Shown: piece after piece, positions 8,425 through 16,779 of the stretch
How positions within the stretch are numbered: position 1 is the first letter of the stretch
Layout: the number at the start of each line of letters is the position of its first letter
Assembly (NCBI GenBank): GCA_022592435.1
Contig: JABYQS010000622.1
Coordinates: 1-16,779, forward strand
Source: Cerioporus squamosus
Lineage: Eukaryota > Basidiomycota > Agaricomycetes > Polyporales > Polyporaceae
Length of the DNA: 16,779 nt
Direction of reading: 5' to 3'
Translations under genes and position numbers: made by a program
The notes under the pieces: model-generated
Databases searched by the model: none
What the model was told of the DNA's origin: nothing
What the model saw: the letters and a program-made list of their open reading frames with translations, nothing else

Positions 8425-9839
8425 TGGCTAGGAGGAGTGAGTAGGACCCGCAAACGCTATGCGGGGCGGTATGGGGTTGTCACCCGAAACAGTCATTGTG
8501 TCAAACTGGCAATTGGGAGGTCCGCTCGTAAATTGGACAGGGTGCCAGTGACAGGAACGCCGAGCAGAGATGGTGACAGCGGCCCAGTGAGTTCGGGGCT
8601 AGGCGGTGCAGGCCACTTGGGCTGGCCGCCTCGCAAGAGGACTTGACGCAGGGTCAGGCATCGCGTGAGCCCCTCGGTAGGCAGACGAGCGGGGTGCGAA
8701 GTGGAAACAACTGATGGAGGATGACATTAGCATTCCGACTCGGAGGACGAGAAGGGATATGAAGATGCTGAGCGCACCGGGGGCAGGTACAGACGGGGGG
8801 CCAGGACTCGATGAGCGATCTCATCTGGCAACATCTGGGAGGGATTCTTCCATGTAGAATTGACAGCGCCAACAGAACGACAAGGTCACACAGCCTGGCA
8901 GTCACCGGTCGAGTGTTAATGAGGTCGAGGTGACATGCTGGATACAGGTCGGTAGGAGGGGCCGTTCGCGTTGTCGCGCTTGCTGCTGTGAGCGTCACGA
9001 CGCAGTGACTCAGGAAGAGTTGGCCCCTCGCAGGGCGGCGGGTGCAGCAGAGACAGGACGCGGTGTGGTCTGGTTGAGAGTGCGGGAGCTGTGTTAGGCG
9101 TTGGCGCGCTGGCGAGATGGCGGACTCCGATGCGATCACTTGCGCGAGATCCCGATCAGTCAGATTCCGCTCCCAGCTTCGGAGCGTTCCTTGTCTGCGG
9201 CGACCGGCGGTTTTGTCCTCCTCCTGCGTTTTCCATTCCTCGAGAGTCTCTGTGCGCACGAGCATGCATTTCGCAGCGGTGCTTTTCTGCGACCGTCCCG
9301 CCCGACCCCGCCCACCTGTGCTGCGCCCGCTTCGTCCGCAATACGGACGCTGCAATGATGTTCGAGCACACCACCTGGCGTTGTGCTCCATGCTGCTTCG
9401 AAGACGTACAGAGCAGACTCGCCACAAGCTCCTCTCGCGTACCCCGCTCCGGCTGTGTTCTTCAGCATTAAGCATGGAGGCGCTCCCGTTCAAATCGCCC
9501 TCGTGCCCGCAATGAACCACCTCCGGGCCAGTGGTTCCATGACCCAACTCGCAATATATGCTCGTAGTACGAGACGACCTATGCTGATATTACGATTCCC
9601 ACTGCATCCGCAGTCCACTTGCCAGCATATCCAGTCCAGAGTGGTGGGCCTTCCGTCCTGTACTACTCTTCTCTTTCGAATCCTTGGGCGCAGAAACTCA
9701 CATGCATGCAATTGCAGGTATATTGACTTCTCGCTGTACAGGTCTCGTATCTCGGACTGGCAACTCGTCATCTCTACCTCGAATTCATTAGCGGCTTCCA
9801 CGGCCACCGAGCACTATCTGGGCTCCCCGAGCCCACCCT

Positions 9840-10500
9840 GCCATGTCCCCGCCATGGCACCACGCACCCCGCGAAGACCCAAGTCTGCATAGGCCGACGC
9901 AACATTGTACGGTCGCGTCGCGACCCCAACTCACCTCCTCCACTATCAGTCACCACCACGTCTCCCAACATCCCACCATACGGATGGCATCGGTCTTCGC
10001 GCTCGCGACACGTCCCACGCCCTGATTTGCCTTTCCATCCACACGCACGCCCCTCTGGTCCGCTCCCCAGACATCTGTCCGAACCTGTCGATCCGTCACC
10101 GTTTCTTACGCGACTGCGATATTGCTCCCCGTCGCGTTCCTTCGCGCCTGATCCTTGCTCCAATATCTCCGTCGGACGTCCCCTGGCCTGTCCGAGTCTC
10201 CGGCCCGCGAGCTGCTTCTTCGCACTATATCACGAACCATCTTCACCCATCTCCCTTGGCCTGACGTGCCGGCCCGCGCGCGACTCGGCGAGCTCGCCCT
10301 CCGCGCAGCCTCGAGGAGCCCCCCCTGGCAATCGCGCGCCCTCGAAAACATACACTCTGCCCCGCAGACCGCAATAAACGTCAGTTGCTCTCGCGCCGAG
10401 ACGCTAGACCCTAGCGACTGCGGTGCTACGCTGCTAACGCCATTGACGTCGCGCGGACCCGGCGGCGCGCGAGTCAGCACCTCCCCCAGTTGTACTGCAT
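9840..10500 (+). other. C-rich strand-asymmetric tract
   Basis: On the + strand C outnumbers G about two to one or more over much of this tract (for example the lines beginning 9961, 10021 and 10201). Fungal promoters and leaders often have pyrimidine-rich coding strands, so this could be a + strand transcript start or leader, but no convincing coding exon follows. An ORF at 10155-10640 covers part of it; only its segment with RELLLRTISRTIFTHLPWPD looks even mildly protein-like. Confidence 0.35.
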
Positions 10501-11163
10501 ATGTTCATATGTTCTGTCGCGCTCAACATGTCCGTTCATACTTCGCACGTCCATCGTATCGACCACAGCCTGCGCGCGACATACGCACTTCTGCCGCAAC
10601 CGGACAAAACCTCACAGGCTGTGGAGGGCGACGGACCTAGGCTCAAAAACCCGACAGCACCCCCCAAGCGTGCGCTCCTTGCGCTGATCTCTGTGCACCC
10701 GCGGCGCATATAGGGCTGCTGAGGAGGAGTCGGCCGCACGCTCACCCGCGGCACCCTTCAGTAACGTCCGCGGTGCCTGTTCCATCGGCCCTTGCACGGT
10801 GATACGCAACTCCTGCGAAGTGGACACGCTCGGACGGGCGGACATGCATCACGCTCGCGAAGGAGGCGAGCCTATCAGGATGTCGACTTCCTCACGCATG
10901 TTTGGGCCTGAGGCCTCTGACGAGGTGAGGAGTGATTTCCCATAGCGCGTAATTGACCGAGCTGAAGCTGTATATGGTACATGAAGGTACAACAACATAG
11001 GTATCGACATAATAATGATAGGAGGCGCAGGGCCGAGCCTGCAGCCGGAAGCAGGGGTATCAAGCATCAAGTGCATCGTTCACCGGAGAGCCCATAAGAC
11101 AAGAGAGGGACAGAGAGAGACGTGAGAACGCGCAGAGCACAAGCCACCACCCGCAGCCCTCCT

Positions 11164-12632
11164 CTACATCTGGAGAACCGCCGGGGCGCTCGCGCTCCGT
11201 CCTCGGCCATTCACAGTCGTCGGCTTCACCACAGGTACCTCCGGCTCCTTGGCGAACGCGCCGAGGCGCAGGTCGCGGATGAACGCCTGGAGCCGCTTGA
11301 CGGCGTCCGCGTTCTCGCCGGTGAGAACCTCCGGTGCGCGTTTCTTGGACCCGACGCCGATGTCGAGCGCGTCTGCGAGGTCGCTGACGGTCGTCACAGT
11401 GATCTCGTTCAGGTGCTTGTAGAAGCCCTTCTCGCCGCGCTCCGCACGGATGTTCAGGAAGTCCTCGAGCGCGGAACACATGTCCACCACATCGTCCTCG
11501 TGGCACTGGACGGAGAGGCTCTCGACAGGGGAGTCGGAGAGGGTCGTGAGCGTGTCGACGACGTTCTCGACAGGGAACAGGGGCGTGAGGTGGACCTTGC
11601 GCAGCTTCGTGAGCGGCTTCTCAGGGTGCTTCGCGTGTGCGAACGTCTGCGACGTGAGCGCGGTGTTGAGCGCGCACTCGTCCACGGTGTGACCGATGTT
11701 GCCCATGATGCGCTCCGTGCAGATGCGGTTGTAGTCGTTCGACTCGTGGTAGCAGCTGCCGAGGTCGAGGACCTCGAGCGCGCAGTGAACGGGCATGCAT
11801 TCCCACTGCGGATCGCCGAGGTGGGTGTCGCGGATGCGGAGCTTCTTGAGAGTGGGCAGGCGCAGGAGGGAGGGCAGGCGGAGCTCGCGACCGAGCAGGA
11901 TATGATCGGGGATGTCTTCGTCTCCTATCACGACCGGCACGAAGGGCTTTGCACCAACGAGGTCGGGCGCATGCAGGGCCGAGCGGGTGATGCGATCGAG
12001 CGAAAGGTGGCGAAGGTTGGGGACGGTGGCCGCGATGGAAACGACGAGTCGCTCGCTCCTGTGAACACGGAGGCGGAGGTCAGCGGACGCAGTCAAGGAG
12101 CGACATGGCAGAAAGACGCACAGAGGGGAACGGGCTTCATCGCCGCAATGATCGATGCACAAGGACGTAAGCTCGCGCAGCTCCTGGAAGCATGGAATCA
12201 CTGCCTTGGCGAGTGACGCCGCGAGGCTGAGCGTGAGCTGCTCCACCTGCGTACAGTGGGGAAGGATGTCGCAGAGCGCATCTGTCACTCGCGCAGGCTG
12301 TGGTGATCCGCGTGCGGGCTGCTTTGCACGATTCGTGCAGATGGTGAGTTGGCGGATGTGGCGGCTGTAGATTTTTGGGACGTGGGTGGCATATTGCTGG
12401 AGCGCGTCGGCGCTTGTGATATGCACGCACTGCGAGACGTGAGCCGCGCGACATGCTGGCACGAAAGAGAGGCACTTACGCGGAAGAGAGAGGGGATAGA
12501 CATGGAATAGGACTCATGGTTGACCTTGGAGAAAGCCCTGACGTCGTCGAGATCCAGCTGGTCGACGATGGCAAGCTTCATTTCGGTGGGGAGGGCGTGC
12601 CAGGATGCACGGATGGCAGAGGTGGAGGACAT
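11164..12632 (-). CDS. F-box domain protein with LRR-like C-terminal region
   Basis: 472 residues from exons 12632-12480 and 12429-11164. The N-terminus carries a clear F-box-like segment (about residues 14-51, LPTEMKLAIVDQLDLDDVR, then SKVNHESY). The 50-bp intron falls just after it, and the chain continues with YATHVPKIYSRHIRQLTIC and a long region of leucine-rich repeat character, such as PNLRHLSLDRI, PTLKKLRIRD and CALEVLDLGSCYHE. The tail (about the last 30 residues) is low in complexity and ends with RSASAPAVLQM. It is probably an SCF-type substrate adaptor; the target is unknown. It shows no obvious close similarity to the tandem F-box pair in this window, so it is a different subfamily. 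Coding bias is strong (C or G at third positions), and the opposite strand is also open over 364 codons as a by-product. No lesion seen. Confidence 0.88.
12430..12479 (-). other. Intron of second F-box gene (50 bp)
   Basis: Consensus donor GTAAGT after SIPSLFR and acceptor CGCAG before CVHITSADALQQ, phase 0, with a branch-like CTCAC. A nearer AG would give an unrealistically short 24-bp intron, so the 50-bp form is preferred. Confidence 0.85.
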
Positions 12633-14110
12633 GGCGGGCTGGTGAGAGGCAGAACAGAGCTGGAGGCTGTCGCTGTAGCTGTAGGAGAGCGAGTGGAGGC
12701 TGAGGGTGTTGGAGAGAGGAGATCAAGGACGGAGACTTTTAAATGTCGGACGGAGGACAGGAGGACCGAGGTGGTCGGGAGAGTGTGGCTGGGGCGAACT
12801 CTCCGGGATCACGGATCCTGCGCGTCAAGCGAGGTAAATTGCCGCCGGCGTCCATCCTCTCCTCCGCCATCTTGACACCCTCCGTCTGTGCGCCCTGCTT
12901 AGTCGCCCTCCGATGTGCGCTCGCACTACCTCTTTGACAATCTGCCATCCACAGCTCGTCCTCTCCGTGTCCCTCGTGTGCCCCACGCCGTCCCGCACGC
13001 CTCCATCATCCTCGGTGCCATGTCTCCTCGACGCCGCGATCTTGCGTATTTCGTAACATCACGTCACCCTCGACGGCCGTGTCCAACGTCAATAATGCCG
13101 CGTGGGTCGTCGACATATGGCCGACACGAGTTCCATGACACACGCACGTGCTAGCCGCATACTACTAGCCCATATGTGTCCACGATCATCCGAACGCACA
13201 TCTCCTTGCTCGACGGACCAAGCTGCATCTCTATCAAAGTCTATGCACATGCTCCGGAACGCCTCAGCTTCTCCCTGCGCCCGGTGGCCATGAGTATATC
13301 GACGTACACTGGTTTCGTCGCCAACGGGCCTGCGCCTGAGCCTGCTTCCCCGCCTCCTCCGGCAGTCCATCACGGCGTCTGAGCACCACCACTCCGGGGT
13401 GTGTGTCCCTTCCGCGTCCTCTCGCATCAGTCTTCCTCGTCTTTGACAGATGGCCATCGTGATATCTGCCACCCGCGGCTGTCGGGGATCCTACCGACCA
13501 GGACGCCCTCTCGCAGTCCGCCGGAACCGCAACGCTGTACGAAGCATGGCTATCCCCTAGGATGCACCCGTGAAGATCTCTGCGGAGGGAGGAGACGGTT
13601 CGCCGCGATGCCTGTAGTGTGGTTCAGACGGCTTCTCCACCCGGATATCGAGATACCCTTACCACGACGCATGTGCGTAGCTGACAGCTATGACAAGCCT
13701 ACTACGGTCTTCTCGGACTCAGTGCACAAGTCAAGAAGCCGGGCAGCCCAAGCCATCGCACGCGCGCGATCTTGCTTCTTTCTCGCAAGCGCAGTCGTTT
13801 CGTCTGGCAGTCGATCAGCAATGCTCCCATCGTATCGGTAGCGCACGGGTCTTGCACGGCAAGCTGGTCTCACAATACGACCCGCATCACCCGCCTTCCC
13901 ATGCACGAGTCCGCCTAGCTCCATAACCCCCTGGAGATACGTTCGACGGGCGCGGCACTCCCCGACGTCGGCGCGAGCAATTTGTGGCACGGTCGCCGGC
14001 ACCGTTGACGGCGTCGCTCATTCATGCCTTACCTCCACCAGTCTACTAAGCAGCTCCGACGCGCTCCATGCAGACGTGCGACGTCGGGTGCGGGCATAGT
14101 ACGGGAGTCC
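12633..14110. other. Intergenic region upstream of second F-box gene
   Basis: The left 100-150 bp are the leader and promoter of the F-box gene. Beyond that I see no supported gene. ORFs at 13089-13472 (-), 13401-13841 (+) and 13688-14002 (-) lack recognisable domains and overlap open frames on the other strand. The C-terminal half of the last one (LPDETTALARKKQDRARAM) has a helical look but no start or splice context that convinces me. Confidence 0.45.
12737..12743 (-). promoter_or_regulatory. TATA-like element of second F-box gene
   Basis: TTTAAAA on the - strand about 105 bp before the ATG, followed by a strongly CT-rich leader (about 12710-12640). This is the usual look of a fungal core promoter. 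The match to TATA is imperfect. Confidence 0.4.
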
Positions 14111-14416
14111 TCAGTGTGTCGGAGGCGCCCCGGATCGGGTCCGTTCATGCAGCGTGCAAGCACAGCGACTGCGCAGGCCACATATGTATGCAGCGGCGCC
14201 GTGCGCCGCTACTACGTCAGCGGTGGTTACTGTTGGCGGGTGCGGGTGCGCGAGGATCCGTTCGCCTTCGGGCGTAGATGCTGAGGAAGGCAGGTCGACG
14301 AAGAAGCGGTGGAGACGCGTGGGCGCGTCAGTCTGCACGTCCGGTTCGTATCGGAATTCCAGATCCTCTGGACGCTCTGGGCGTTCGACATACTCGATTG
14401 GGAGCTCTGGGCTCAT
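14111..14416 (-). CDS. Possible small acidic protein or exon, unrecognised
   Basis: Unlike the chance ORFs around it, this 101-codon frame from ATG 14416 reads as balanced, partly acidic protein: MSPELPIEYVERPERPEDLE, then FRYEPDVQTDAPTRLHRFF and a Pro-rich stretch. Codons mostly end in C or G. After about residue 75 the translation turns Cys/Arg-rich, which suggests that the true exon, if real, ends earlier; a GTAGTA donor near 14215 with a GCGCAG acceptor about 47 bp later is one option. In the same frame past the TGA, at about 14110-14030, SAWSASELLSRLVE looks protein-like too, followed by GTAAGG. There is no family match and no promoter evidence, so it may be a relic or chance. Confidence 0.3.
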   Translation of the reverse strand: MSPELPIEYVERPERPEDLEFRYEPDVQTDAPTRLHRFFVDLPSSASTPEGERILAHPHPPTVTTADVVAAHGAAAYICGLRSRCACTLHERTRSGAPPTH

Positions 14417-15866
14417 GTCCCGAAGCGGCCTCGTCTGCCCTCGTCCTGCACAGTCGAGATCCCCCGAGGTTCCGTGCCTTCCTCTGTGCACGCAGCATCG
14501 CGGATGCATTCTCGAGTCGCGAGATATGTCCGCTGAACGTCGGCCTTGTCTCGAGCTGCCCAGCGCTGCCGCGGCAAGAGACACATTCGGCTTCAAGCAT
14601 ATTCGCAACCCTCCCCGCGGAGCCCTCATCCAGACATCGGGATACACATAGCTGCAGAAACCGAGCAGACTCCCGAGACCGGATCGTCGGATCTACAGCA
14701 CGCAAACACAGTAATTATTCCACGCCGGCAAAGCCCTGCACGGGCGGGCGGGCTCGCCCGGGATGGTGGCAGTGGGCTGAACCGATCGCCCACGGTCGGA
14801 CGACAAACGCAAACACGCTGCGCGAGGGAATCAACCACAGCTCCAGCTCGCGTTGGATCGCTATCTGGCCACGCCGATCGCTGGCTCGGGGCCCGCTGTG
14901 TCTGATCGATCCCGAGAGCGGACACAGCGGACGAACCGTTCTCCCGCTGATGGCGCATCACGCAGCACAGCACACCGCCCGCCGTGGTCTCTGAACTGAG
15001 ATCCGACACCCGGCGGTCGCCATCAGTCACGTTCAATTTGTCGCCCCAACTTGAACCATCCGACCCGAGTCCGGTCGTGATCCGCTCGCGGTACTTACTT
15101 GTACTTGGTATTATCGCGGGCCTCTGCGACACAGTGATCGTACAGGCTTCTGGTTCATGATCTTCTGAGCGCATCGAACTCCTTGAGCTGTATGCAATCG
15201 GATGTAGAGTACCTGGAAAACGCATCCCTCGGCGCAAAATCAGTCGTATATCAATATCGCCTTCTCGACTGGTCTCCGGTGCGGACCTACCCGACCTGCT
15301 AGGGTTTCGTGCACCGCCTTGATCTGTCCTGCGTATCCGTTTTTCACGGCGTGCTCAGGTCGGGAAGTTGGAACATAAATACTATGCTGGATTGCAGCAG
15401 CTGGATGGAACACTCAAGCGTACTCAAGCTCAAGTCCACCTCCAAGCGCCATCATCTTGGCAAAACGCGACTAACCAAACGCATCTACATTCCTTTGATT
15501 GACTCGGATATGTAAGTAAGTACATCCCAAGTGAACTGCATACGTCGTTATGGCGACATTACAAATACATGCGACCAATTCAGAGACAGGGCGATCATGT
15601 GCGTATGTTTAACGAAGTGGTCCATGTGTGAGAGACATCGGACGAAGAACCTTGACAAAGCTGCGGAAGGCGGACCAGTGTCCCCAAGTTTGTACATGGA
15701 GAGCGTTACGAACGATCGAAACCAATAGCTCAAAACTACACAAGACGTTATCTTAGTACTATGAGGATTACGGTTGTGAGGAAGGGGTGTCGCAGGGAGG
15801 AGATGTAGAACCATATCTAGTACTCAGGTACGGGTGAAAGGGGGGCGGTGAGAGAAAGAATCGATG
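14417..15866. other. Intergenic region left of membrane-protein gene
   Basis: No gene supported. Open frames at 14278-14994 (+, 238 codons) and 14626-15237 (-, 203 codons) overlap each other on opposite strands and read as Arg/Ser-rich chance translations. A GC-rich self-complementary patch lies near 14745-14765 and a longer hairpin at 14893-14930. Bases 15300-15800 are more AT-rich, and the last 100 or so are probably the 3' untranslated region of the membrane-protein gene that ends at 15867. Confidence 0.45.
14893..14930. repeat. Inverted repeat, 10-bp perfect stem
   Basis: CCGCTGTGTC (14893-14902) and GACACAGCGG (14921-14930) are exact reverse complements around an 18-nt loop. Non-coding context, function unknown. 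Confidence 0.7.
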
Positions 15867-16779
15867 TTATGCAGTGATCAGCGCTGCAGGGTGATACTTC
15901 ACCTTCTCAAAGATGCGGAAGAGCGCGATGAAGAGGTTGAAGCAGTACATCAGCAGACCGACGCCCACCAAGCAGATGAGCGCGAGCTGGTCATCGCATA
16001 ACGTATCGCCGACGCCGCCCTCGAATCCGTTGATACCATTTGGCAGAGCTGGCCTTGGAAGCTGGCTGTACCAGGAGATGGTCGAGGGCCCAGCGCAGGG
16101 TATGAGGGAGTGAAGAAGTTATCAAAGGAGAGTGCGAGGGCTGCCGCCCACGTGCAAATGAAGACGACCTCGAAGAGCGTGTAGGCGAGCTTCCAGGAGG
16201 TGTGCCAGAGACCCAGCGGACGGCCAAAGTATTCGAGCTGAAACAAGGAAAAGCAGCTGTCTGGTGGCAGGGCGGCGATGGGACCTACGTATATAGCGAT
16301 CATGACGTGAACTAGTGTCAGACTGCCGAATATGATGACCAGCGTTCTGCCGGCGGGGAAGGTTTCAGACGATATGCTTGCTAGAGAATGGAGGCACGTA
16401 CGGGGAGGATCCTAGCGCACCCATGACGCCATTCCGAGACTCGATAAGTCGGATCTTGATTGCAATGGCAAGGGCAGCCGTGGTGAGGACTATGTTACAC
16501 ATGCGGAAGAGCTGCACGCCCAGTCAGACAAGAAGTGTGTGAGGACGACAGCAAGGGAGGACGTACCAACGGGACGTAGAGGTTATACATCATGTATGCG
16601 CGTAGCCGCTTCCGCCGCCTCTGCCATGGCGTCAGCTTCTCGCTGTCGTCGTGGTGCGAGCCCTGGTCCCGGATGCTGGGAACGTTGGATCCGGTCCCGT
16701 TAGGGTGCGCTGACGTCCACGGAGTGTCCCAGCCAGGCGTCCGGGTCTGCGCAGCGTGAACGGCGCATTCGTCGGGGCA
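15867..16779 (-). CDS. Four-helix membrane protein, 3' part, with apparent frameshift
   Basis: The last four exons of a gene whose 5' end is outside the window: 16779-16567, 16511-16402, 16346-16289 and 16237-15867. About 250 residues can be read. The first 70 or so are hydrophilic (a His/Asp/Ser-rich stretch, then [18 protein letters not shown]). Four hydrophobic segments follow: [13 protein letters not shown] (about 72-92), [18 protein letters not shown] (108-128), [16 protein letters not shown] (144-165) and [19 protein letters not shown] (211-235), then [12 protein letters not shown] and a TAA stop. It resembles uncharacterised fungal MARVEL-like four-helix proteins; no function is assigned. 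Around 16110 the frame carrying FDNFFT ends one base short of the frame carrying [13 protein letters not shown]. The exon is 371 bases, one less than a frame-preserving length, and no GT...AG can repair it, so a 1-bp deletion or sequence error is likely. Confidence 0.75.
16238..16288 (-). other. Third visible intron of membrane-protein gene (51 bp, in frame)
   Basis: Donor GTAGGT after HVMIAIY, long pyrimidine tract and acceptor TTTCAG before [11 protein letters not shown]. It is a multiple of three with no stop, so retention would add 17 residues after the second helix. I treat it as an intron because of the strong acceptor and because it joins a helix directly to its loop. Confidence 0.7.
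16347..16401 (-). other. Second visible intron of membrane-protein gene (55 bp)
   Basis: Donor GTACGT, branch-like CTGAA and acceptor GGCAG. It splits a proline codon (CC|A) and joins GALGSS to TLVIIFGSL in frame. Confidence 0.8.
16512..16566 (-). other. First visible intron of membrane-protein gene (55 bp)
   Basis: Donor GTACGT, textbook branch CTGAC and acceptor TGCAG, phase 0, joining [10 protein letters not shown] to LFRMCNIVL. Confidence 0.85.

Larger units (their letters stand above)
8352..11163. other. Long intergenic region without a defensible gene
   Basis: About 2.8 kb between the adenylation promoter and the end of the next F-box gene. The ORF at 8654-9547 (-) is long (297 codons) but its translation is dominated by Arg, Ser, Thr and Cys without hydrophobic patterning or a recognisable domain, and overlapping open frames exist on both strands, as expected by chance in GC-rich DNA. 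ORFs at 9091-9515, 9383-9892 and 10155-10640 (+) are similar. The bases just left of 11164 probably include the 3' untranslated region of the F-box gene. I see no tRNA, transposon terminus or array. Confidence 0.5.

Noticed and set aside
8654..9547. 297-codon open frame on the - strand
   Set aside because: No recognisable domain, Arg/Ser/Thr/Cys-rich composition, and several overlapping frames open on the other strand. Length alone is weak evidence in GC-rich DNA.
11122..12216. 364-codon open frame on the + strand across the second F-box gene
   Set aside because: It is exactly antisense to a convincing gene with F-box, intron and LRR-like repeats. Its Arg/Val/Glu/Leu-rich translation is the usual mirror of G/C-ending codons.
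14278..14994. 238-codon open frame on the + strand
   Set aside because: Composition is typical of chance translation, and it overlaps the more protein-like - strand frame at 14111-14416 and another open - strand frame at 14626-15237.
5918..15525. Shared word GTAAGTAAGTAC (one orientation near 5925, the other near 15515)
   Set aside because: Only about 12 bases of low complexity with no similarity around them, so not evidence of a shared mobile element.
1..16779. tRNA, rRNA, CRISPR array or bacterial-type operon signals
   Set aside because: I looked for T-loop motifs, regular spaced repeats and Shine-Dalgarno-led gene strings and found none. The gene structure is eukaryotic.

Overview
The window looks like nuclear DNA from a filamentous basidiomycete, probably a polypore-type Agaricomycete. 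The evidence is GC-rich coding exons, many spliceosomal introns of 50-61 bp (GTRNGT donors, CTNA-type branch points, YAG acceptors), fast-diverging F-box/LRR-type genes, a P450 heme-motif exon, and a stand-alone adenylation enzyme of a type I associate with mushroom-forming fungi. Family calls were made by reading the translations; no database search was run.

Layout, left to right. (1) 1-328, + strand: the 3' end of a cytochrome P450, with the heme motif intact across a 56-bp intron but frame breaks on both sides. (2) 985-4946, - strand: an old tandem duplication of an F-box/LRR-like gene. The copy at 1025-2472 is intact if one 53-bp intron is removed. The copy at 3105-4597 is a pseudogene with a lost start, a frameshift near the F-box, an in-frame TAG and a 4-bp insertion. 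It keeps the same intron at the same place. (3) 4947-6588: a gene-free stretch with three perfect hairpins and a short direct repeat. (4) 6589-8351, - strand: a three-exon, 548-residue stand-alone adenylation (ANL superfamily) enzyme with a TATA box. (5) 8352-11163: no gene I can defend, with a marked C-over-G excess on the + strand around 9840-10500. (6) 11164-12632, - strand: a second, unrelated-looking two-exon F-box protein of 472 residues. (7) 12633-15866: mostly featureless, apart from one unproven acidic ORF (14111-14416, -) and a hairpin. (8) 15867-16779, - strand: the 3' part of a four-exon membrane protein with four predicted helices, cut by the window edge and carrying an apparent 1-bp deletion.

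There is no operon logic here; the genes are separate eukaryotic transcription units, and all the confident ones except the P450 are on the - strand. The P450 and the adenylation enzyme could both belong to secondary metabolism, but they lie about 6 kb apart with the F-box duplication between them, so calling this a cluster would be speculation. Two genes (P450 and the membrane protein) have single-base frame breaks, so either gene decay or residual assembly indels must be considered. The F-box pseudogene has four independent lesions including a substitution nonsense, so its decay is much better supported.
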